From positions 1-36,628 of the forward strand of contig JAIBJM010000020.1 of assembly GCA_020029535.1 (NCBI GenBank): DNA of 36,628 nt. The letters are read 5' to 3'. Shown here piece after piece: positions 33,186-36,628 of the stretch (its first letter is position 1; every line of letters starts with the position of its first letter). The position numbers and the translations under genes are program-made. Source of the DNA: Gammaproteobacteria bacterium (GTDB lineage Bacteria > Pseudomonadota > Gammaproteobacteria > Steroidobacterales > Steroidobacteraceae). A model generated the notes under the pieces. It did no database searches. It was given only the letters and a program-made list of their open reading frames with translations, and had not been told where the DNA came from.

Positions 33186-33222
33186 ATGGATCAGGATCAA
33201 CCTGGGTGGCTGCCCCAAGCGC
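33186..33222 (+). pseudogene. Possible inverted scrap of IS91 transposase 3' coding sequence
   Basis: The 16-mer GATCAGGATCAACCTG (33189-33204) equals, in opposite orientation, transposase codons at 36470-36485 (DQDQP). Flanking bases are also similar: CTGCC on the left and CTGCCCCAAGCGCG on the right, versus CTGCCTGAAGCACGAGCG. It lies inverted with respect to the adjacent repeat E, suggesting a second, oppositely oriented element or a local inversion. The match is short. Confidence 0.35.
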
Positions 33223-33225
33223 GGA

Positions 33226-34812
33226 CTATGCAATGCGATCCGGGATCCAGTTTCCGTGGAAATCCAGCGGCACATGATGGTCCAGCTTGACGCGCGCCGC
33301 CGGCTCACCATCGAACGCGCGCGCATCGAGGATGATCAATTCGCTGACGTTTCGTCGCGGGTCCTGCCAAAGCGCAAGCACCCAGCCGTGATCTTCACTT
33401 TCAGCCCGAGGGTGAGGAACGAAGACAGATTCGCCTGCGATCAAATCTTTCCGACCGGCGGGGTGTTGAAACCGAGTCTCGCCCGTCGCGTGGTCGTGCT
33501 TGGCCAGGCAATTGAAGCCTCTTGTCCCGGGAGCCGGCAAATGGGCTGCCGGCATGTAGGCATAACGATACTTCTGTCCCAGAAGCGTTTCGTTGGGGCG
33601 GGCGAATTCCCCGGAGAAGTCGCCAATCCGCCGGTACTTGATCGATCCTTTCTTGAGGTTGATCGTGAAACGCCAGATTTGCGATGGCCCGTATGCCGAG
33701 GCGCCATCGAGCTGCGGTACCAACGAAAAGGAAGGCCTGGGACTGGCAGGATCCGGCGCAACGAGGCCGGAATCTATGATCGTATCCTCACCGTCCTGGT
33801 ACGCGTTGAGGAAGTGGCCGAGCCTGTATTGCGAATCTTCCGGGCGCAACCAGGTCGCCTTGCCTGTACGACGGTCGACGAACAGGATGGTGTTATTGCG
33901 ACCTTCCTTGGGATTGACGAACCACGAGCTCTTGCCCTGGGGAATCCGATCATCGGCCCATGGGCGCCATTGGAGCGGAGTGAAGAAGAAAATGTAATGT
34001 TGCGGGGTAAAAATGAAATCGTGATTCCAGGGCGTTGAAGGCATGGCCACGCGATGCTTCGATTTGACTGCGCCGCTGCCCGGATCGGCGGCGAAGCATT
34101 CGAGAAACTTTTTCTCGTTGTTCAGAGCATAGAGCAGCCATTCGTTCCCCGCGAAGTCGAAATGCGGGTGCGCCGTCAGCATGCCGTCGACCTGGCCATC
34201 GAAGTTGAAGCGTCCCAAGGTCTCCAGCGTGGTCGGCTCCAACTCCCAGTAGTGAGGCCCAGCTTCGTGCAGCGCCAATACCCGCTTGCCCAGCCGGATC
34301 ACATTTACCCCTGCCACCACCTTGATCTTCGGCGCTCCCGCCGGCAGTGGCAGCTGCGGCTTGTCGCTCTGTCCGTAGATACCGTTGTAAAGCGCCTTTC
34401 CCGCCGCTCGCTCGACCGTCAGACCTTCGGTCTCGACCAATCGATTGCGGTAGGAGGCTTTACCATCCTTCAATCGGAACGCATGTACCATGCCGTCACC
34501 GTCGAACCAGTGAAACCGACTGGGATCGAGCGGCTCGAAGCGCTGGTTGGTTCCGGTCCGATACAGCGTCCCGCTCAGCTCCGGGGGAATTCGGCCCTCG
34601 ACGCGCAGATCGTCGATGACGATCTGCTCATTGGAAAGCGGCTCGTATGGACCCTGCAAAAACGGACTGCGTGCCGGATCAGACGCTCCCGCAGGTCGGG
34701 GCGCCGCGGGTACGACCGGTTCTGCGGCAGCAACCAACCCTGCATTGCCCACGGCTGCACCAATGACCGCGGCGCTGCCGAGAATTTCCCGTCGCGTCCA
34801 ATTATCGTTCAT
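33226..34812 (-). CDS. Tat-exported carotenoid oxygenase / lignostilbene dioxygenase family protein
   Basis: A 528-residue Fe(II) dioxygenase of the carotenoid cleavage family (RPE65/NOV/lignostilbene dioxygenase type), which splits a C=C bond into two carbonyls. Residues 7-11 (RREIL), followed by a hydrophobic AAVIGAAVGNAGLVAAAE segment, form a Tat signal, implying export after folding. The four iron His are visible: LTAHPHFDF near 214, WNHDFIFTPQ near 263, GHFLNAYQDG near 333 and LDFHGNW near 518. N-terminal ELSGTLYRTGTNQRFEP and WFDGDGMVHAFRL are family landmarks. The start is ATG 34812 with GGGGA upstream. Export is unusual and suggests an extracytoplasmic substrate, such as stilbenes, apocarotenoids or polyisoprene. 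It could feed aldehydes to the island's ALDH. Confidence 0.9.
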   Translation of the reverse strand: MNDNWTRREILGSAAVIGAAVGNAGLVAAAEPVVPAAPRPAGASDPARSPFLQGPYEPLSNEQIVIDDLRVEGRIPPELSGTLYRTGTNQRFEPLDPSRFHWFDGDGMVHAFRLKDGKASYRNRLVETEGLTVERAAGKALYNGIYGQSDKPQLPLPAGAPKIKVVAGVNVIRLGKRVLALHEAGPHYWELEPTTLETLGRFNFDGQVDGMLTAHPHFDFAGNEWLLYALNNEKKFLECFAADPGSGAVKSKHRVAMPSTPWNHDFIFTPQHYIFFFTPLQWRPWADDRIPQGKSSWFVNPKEGRNNTILFVDRRTGKATWLRPEDSQYRLGHFLNAYQDGEDTIIDSGLVAPDPASPRPSFSLVPQLDGASAYGPSQIWRFTINLKKGSIKYRRIGDFSGEFARPNETLLGQKYRYAYMPAAHLPAPGTRGFNCLAKHDHATGETRFQHPAGRKDLIAGESVFVPHPRAESEDHGWVLALWQDPRRNVSELIILDARAFDGEPAARVKLDHHVPLDFHGNWIPDRIA

Positions 34813-34940
34813 CACGAAATCCCCGGTTCGCCTTCAATTTGAACGAATGACTATAGCCAACGAGTTCGCCACCAGCAATGTAACAGCGGCGTGGCAGCAG
34901 CGCGCATTGCCGACCGTGAGTCCACTGCGCGGATAGCACC

Positions 34941-35024
34941 GTGCCCTCCCTCCGCAATGCCAGGAAGCTCAGCGATGAAGAGTTGGTCACCCGCCTGACT
35001 GAGGTCCGCGGGATCGGCGGATAG
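34941..35024 (+). pseudogene. alkA-like DNA-3-methyladenine glycosylase fragment
   Basis: In the plus frame 34941-35021 reads PSLRNARKLSDEELVTRLTE followed by VRGIGG. The LSDEELxxRLTxVRGIG stretch is the helix-hairpin-helix entrance of the AlkA/HhH-GPD glycosylases, normally continued by RWTAEM and the catalytic Asp region. The homology stops at VRGIG, four to seven bases before the IS110 transposase stop codon. The missing continuation is not found on the other side of the IS. The rest of the gene upstream is also absent. Confidence 0.65.
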
Positions 35025-36075
35025 ATTCTATGTCGAGACGCAAGCGATTTCGGGTGCCACCGGGACGAACCGGATATCTTTCCGCAACAGGGTGAAGCTG
35101 ACCTTGGCCAGTTTGCGGCTCAGCGCAACCAGCGCGGCGGTGCTACTCATTCCACGCTCCCGCAACCGCAGATAGTACGGCGCCCACTGAGCGCTGCGTC
35201 GCCCCTGCATCGCCGCGTTGTACAGCAGGCGACGCACTTCCCCGTCGCCCTTCTTGGTCAGCTTGCAGCGCCCCTGCCAGCGCCCGGACTGCTTGACCCG
35301 AACGTCCAGCCCCAGGAACGCCACGAACGCATCGACGCTGCGGAACTGACCTCGTTGCCAACTGGCCACCAGCGCCATCGCCGTCAGCGGACCGACGCCG
35401 GGGATCCCCTGGCAACGCTCGATCCATTCGGCCCAGCCCAGTTCCTGTGCCTGCTTGAGCAGGGCGCGATCAAGCTTGCGGATCATCTGCCCGCACTGCT
35501 GCACGAGTGACTCGGCATCCTCCTGCAGCAACCCCAGTCCGCTCAGGGACTGGTTCAACTGAACCTTGCAACGTACCAGCGCCGCACGGCGCTTCAGCAG
35601 CTGCCAGAACCGCTGTTGTCCGGGGATCATGGGCTCCCATGCCCGCAACTCACCGATCTCCCGCTCCAGGAACCGCGCCAGAAGTTGCGCATCCTGCGCG
35701 TCCGTCTTCGCCCGCCGACCCAAGCCAGCCCGGTAATGCGACAGACGGTACGGATCGATCAGGTACACCTCGTGTCCATGCGCAACGGCGGCCTCGGCAA
35801 GTCCCAGGTGATAGCGATTGGTCGGCTCCAGCGCCAATTTCAACTTGCCACTCAGGCCATCCAGCCACGTCTTGATCGCACTCGCATCGTTGCTGATCCA
35901 GTACGAGCGCTCGCTGTGGTACTCGAACAGATCCAGCCGGTCCTTGCACACATCAACGCCAACGATGACGTCCTCTACTTCCGGTGCCATGATTGCCTCC
36001 GTTGTGTCGAGCAACACGCCGGGGACTCACCTTGCGCAACCTTGCCAAACATCGGCCGCGCCAACGGCTAGATTC
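35019..36075 (-). mobile_element. IS110-family insertion sequence (ends tentative)
   Basis: It contains one transposase gene and no terminal inverted repeats, as expected for IS110. A near-identical direct repeat, GGATAGATTC (35019-35028) and GGCTAGATTC (36066-36075), brackets the gene. The right copy may mark one end, but the enclosed 1.06 kb is short for the family, and the true end may lie as far as 36205. IS110 elements encode a bridge RNA in a non-coding end. The minus-strand leader at 35991-36205 has a stem CCTCA...TGAGG and is the place to look. Confidence 0.5.
35028..35990 (-). CDS. IS110-family transposase (DEDD recombinase)
   Basis: A 320-residue transposase. The RuvC-like DEDD residues are visible: Asp13 in VGVDVCKDRLD, Glu55 in LALEPTN, and Asp97 and Asp100 in KTDAQDAQLLA. 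A coiled segment follows, then the Transposase_20 domain near 195-290 with IPGVGPLTAMALVA, FVAFLGLDVRVKQSG and RRLLYNAAMQ. I start at ATG 35990, with GGAGG five bases upstream, rather than at 36017. The frame is intact, so the element may be active. It sits directly against an alkA fragment on its 3' side. Confidence 0.93.
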   Translation of the reverse strand: MAPEVEDVIVGVDVCKDRLDLFEYHSERSYWISNDASAIKTWLDGLSGKLKLALEPTNRYHLGLAEAAVAHGHEVYLIDPYRLSHYRAGLGRRAKTDAQDAQLLARFLEREIGELRAWEPMIPGQQRFWQLLKRRAALVRCKVQLNQSLSGLGLLQEDAESLVQQCGQMIRKLDRALLKQAQELGWAEWIERCQGIPGVGPLTAMALVASWQRGQFRSVDAFVAFLGLDVRVKQSGRWQGRCKLTKKGDGEVRRLLYNAAMQGRRSAQWAPYYLRLRERGMSSTAALVALSRKLAKVSFTLLRKDIRFVPVAPEIACVST

Positions 36076-36209
36076 CTCATCGGCGCTTCGGTGAGGGGTG
36101 GGGACGATCTCTATCCGAGTCGGTGCCAGTTCGGCCCGATGAAATTCAATGTCCCTCCCACCCCGGCGCCCTCGATACTGACTATCTCGGGCGGGAAGAA
36201 CCATACAAG
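36076..36209. other. Stretch between IS110 and repeat F
   Basis: No recognised gene. On the minus strand it gives a possible leader for the IS110 transposase, with a CCTCA...TGAGG stem-loop spanning about 36075-36096. It ends with CAAG at 36206-36209, the tetranucleotide directly abutting the outer end of repeat F. Confidence 0.35.
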
Positions 36210-36419
36210 GACTTTCAAACCGCCTTCCTCGCCAGTGTCTTTCGCAGATCGGACCTTATGTCCGGCCGCAGGGTATCGTCGGTAAGTGGCAGCGATCAAC
36301 TGAAGGTCGCGAAACATTGCCCGCGGGCTGTCGAATCCTCCCCGCATGCGCGTTTAATCCCGCATGAGCACAACCCCGCCCCGCCCACTGCATGAATCAG
36401 CGGGCTATGCTCATCGAGT
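36210..36419 (-). repeat. oriIS end of an IS91-family element, reference copy F
   Basis: This is the non-coding end just downstream of an IS91-type transposase stop codon, and so identifies the other five copies. Reading inward from the outer end: GACTTTCAAACCGCC, CGCCAGTGTCTTTCGCAGAT, hairpin CGGAC-CTTAT-GTCCG (36250-36264), ATCAACTGAAGGTCGCGAAA, palindrome GCCCGCGGGC, then AATCAGCGGGCTATGCTCAT before the transposase stop. The outer base lies against CAAG, i.e. CTTG outward, as expected for IS91 insertion. In IS91 and ISCR elements the replication origin lies at this end. Confidence 0.78.
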
Positions 36420-36628
36420 TCAAATCAGGCTGAGCTGAAAAGGGGGCGCTCGTGCTTCAGGCAGCAGCTCAGGTTGATCCTGATCGGCAGCCGCACGCTC
36501 CAGATGCGACAGGATGCGCGCGATCAGTGCGGGCTCCTCGATGCTGGCCAGAATGCGCAGCTTGCCGCCACAGCGCATACAGCCCTGGATCTCGATGCCG
36601 AACACGCGCTTGAGTCGTCGCGCCCAGT
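36420..36628 (-). CDS. IS91-family transposase, C-terminal part (runs off the window)
   Basis: The last 68 codons of a Y2/rolling-circle-type transposase, 5' part outside the window. The wording WARRLKRVFGIEIQGCMRCG followed by GKLRILASIEEPALIARILSH is the conserved C-terminal block of IS91/ISCR transposases, with a CxxC pair. It ends RAPPFQLSLI. The catalytic HUH and Tyr motifs would lie beyond the right edge. The last four residues plus stop are also preserved in repeat D, tying the scattered repeats to this transposase. Confidence 0.82.
   Translation of the reverse strand, partial: WARRLKRVFGIEIQGCMRCGGKLRILASIEEPALIARILSHLERAAADQDQPELLPEARAPPFQLSLI

Noticed and set aside
21768-36419. CRISPR array or integron attC array as explanation of the repeated sequences
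   Set aside because: The copies are too long, irregularly spaced, not all in one orientation, and one adjoins an IS91 transposase end; no integrase or cas genes are present.

Overview
The window reads as a chromosomal segment of a GC-rich gammaproteobacterium, plausibly from the Xanthomonadales/Nevskiales/Steroidobacterales area. The evidence is the conserved block bioA-rsmE ... chpC-chpA-pilJ-pilI-pilH-pilG | gshB-tonB-yqgE. As I recall, Pseudomonas keeps the same neighbourhood (bioA, rsmE, chp/pil cluster, gshB, tonB, yqgE), so this half looks vertically inherited. The genus cannot be fixed from the sequence alone.

Left half (1-20.65 kb), core genome. A cobalamin module (BtuB-type outer-membrane receptor overlapping a PduO-type cobalamin adenosyltransferase) is followed by a beta-propeller-like lipoprotein. 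Next come divergent ampD and bioA with start codons only nine bases apart, then rsmE. On the minus strand lies a long, tightly packed twitching-motility chemosensory operon: pilG, pilH, pilI, a very short pilJ without a periplasmic sensor domain, a 1781-residue chpA hybrid kinase, and chpC. No pilK or chpB is present. chpC overlaps a DUF5916/CBM9-like outer-membrane protein gene, followed by a membrane-anchored metallo-beta-lactamase-fold hydrolase. Divergent from pilG are gshB, tonB and yqgE.

Right half (20.65-36.6 kb), accessory mosaic. Just after yqgE the conserved order stops. What follows is a patchwork of intact catabolic genes, gene fragments and mobile-element remains. The unifying signal is a roughly 60-220 bp repeat present six times (A 21.77, B 29.03, C 30.05, D 31.30, E 33.03, F 36.21 kb). 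Copy F lies directly downstream of the 3' end of an IS91-family transposase gene that runs off the right edge, so I read all six as copies of the IS91-type origin end (oriIS). F and A both abut CAAG (CTTG read outward), the kind of tetranucleotide IS91 targets. Segments between repeats behave like cassettes: [A: aldehyde dehydrogenase + acyl-CoA ligase / TonB-dependent receptor + Rieske oxygenase :B], [B: NmrA-type oxidoreductase :C], [C: gene tail + higBA toxin-antitoxin :D], [D: receptor fragment + MscS channel :E], [E: Tat-exported carotenoid/stilbene oxygenase + alkA fragment + IS110 :F].

Taken together, the island could supply uptake (TonB receptor), ring oxygenation or demethylation (Rieske), oxidative double-bond cleavage to aldehydes (carotenoid/lignostilbene oxygenase), aldehyde oxidation (ALDH) and CoA activation (ligase) of a plant- or terpenoid-derived substrate. 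The individual families are clear; the shared pathway and the IS91 one-ended assembly are inference. No tRNA, rRNA or CRISPR array was seen.
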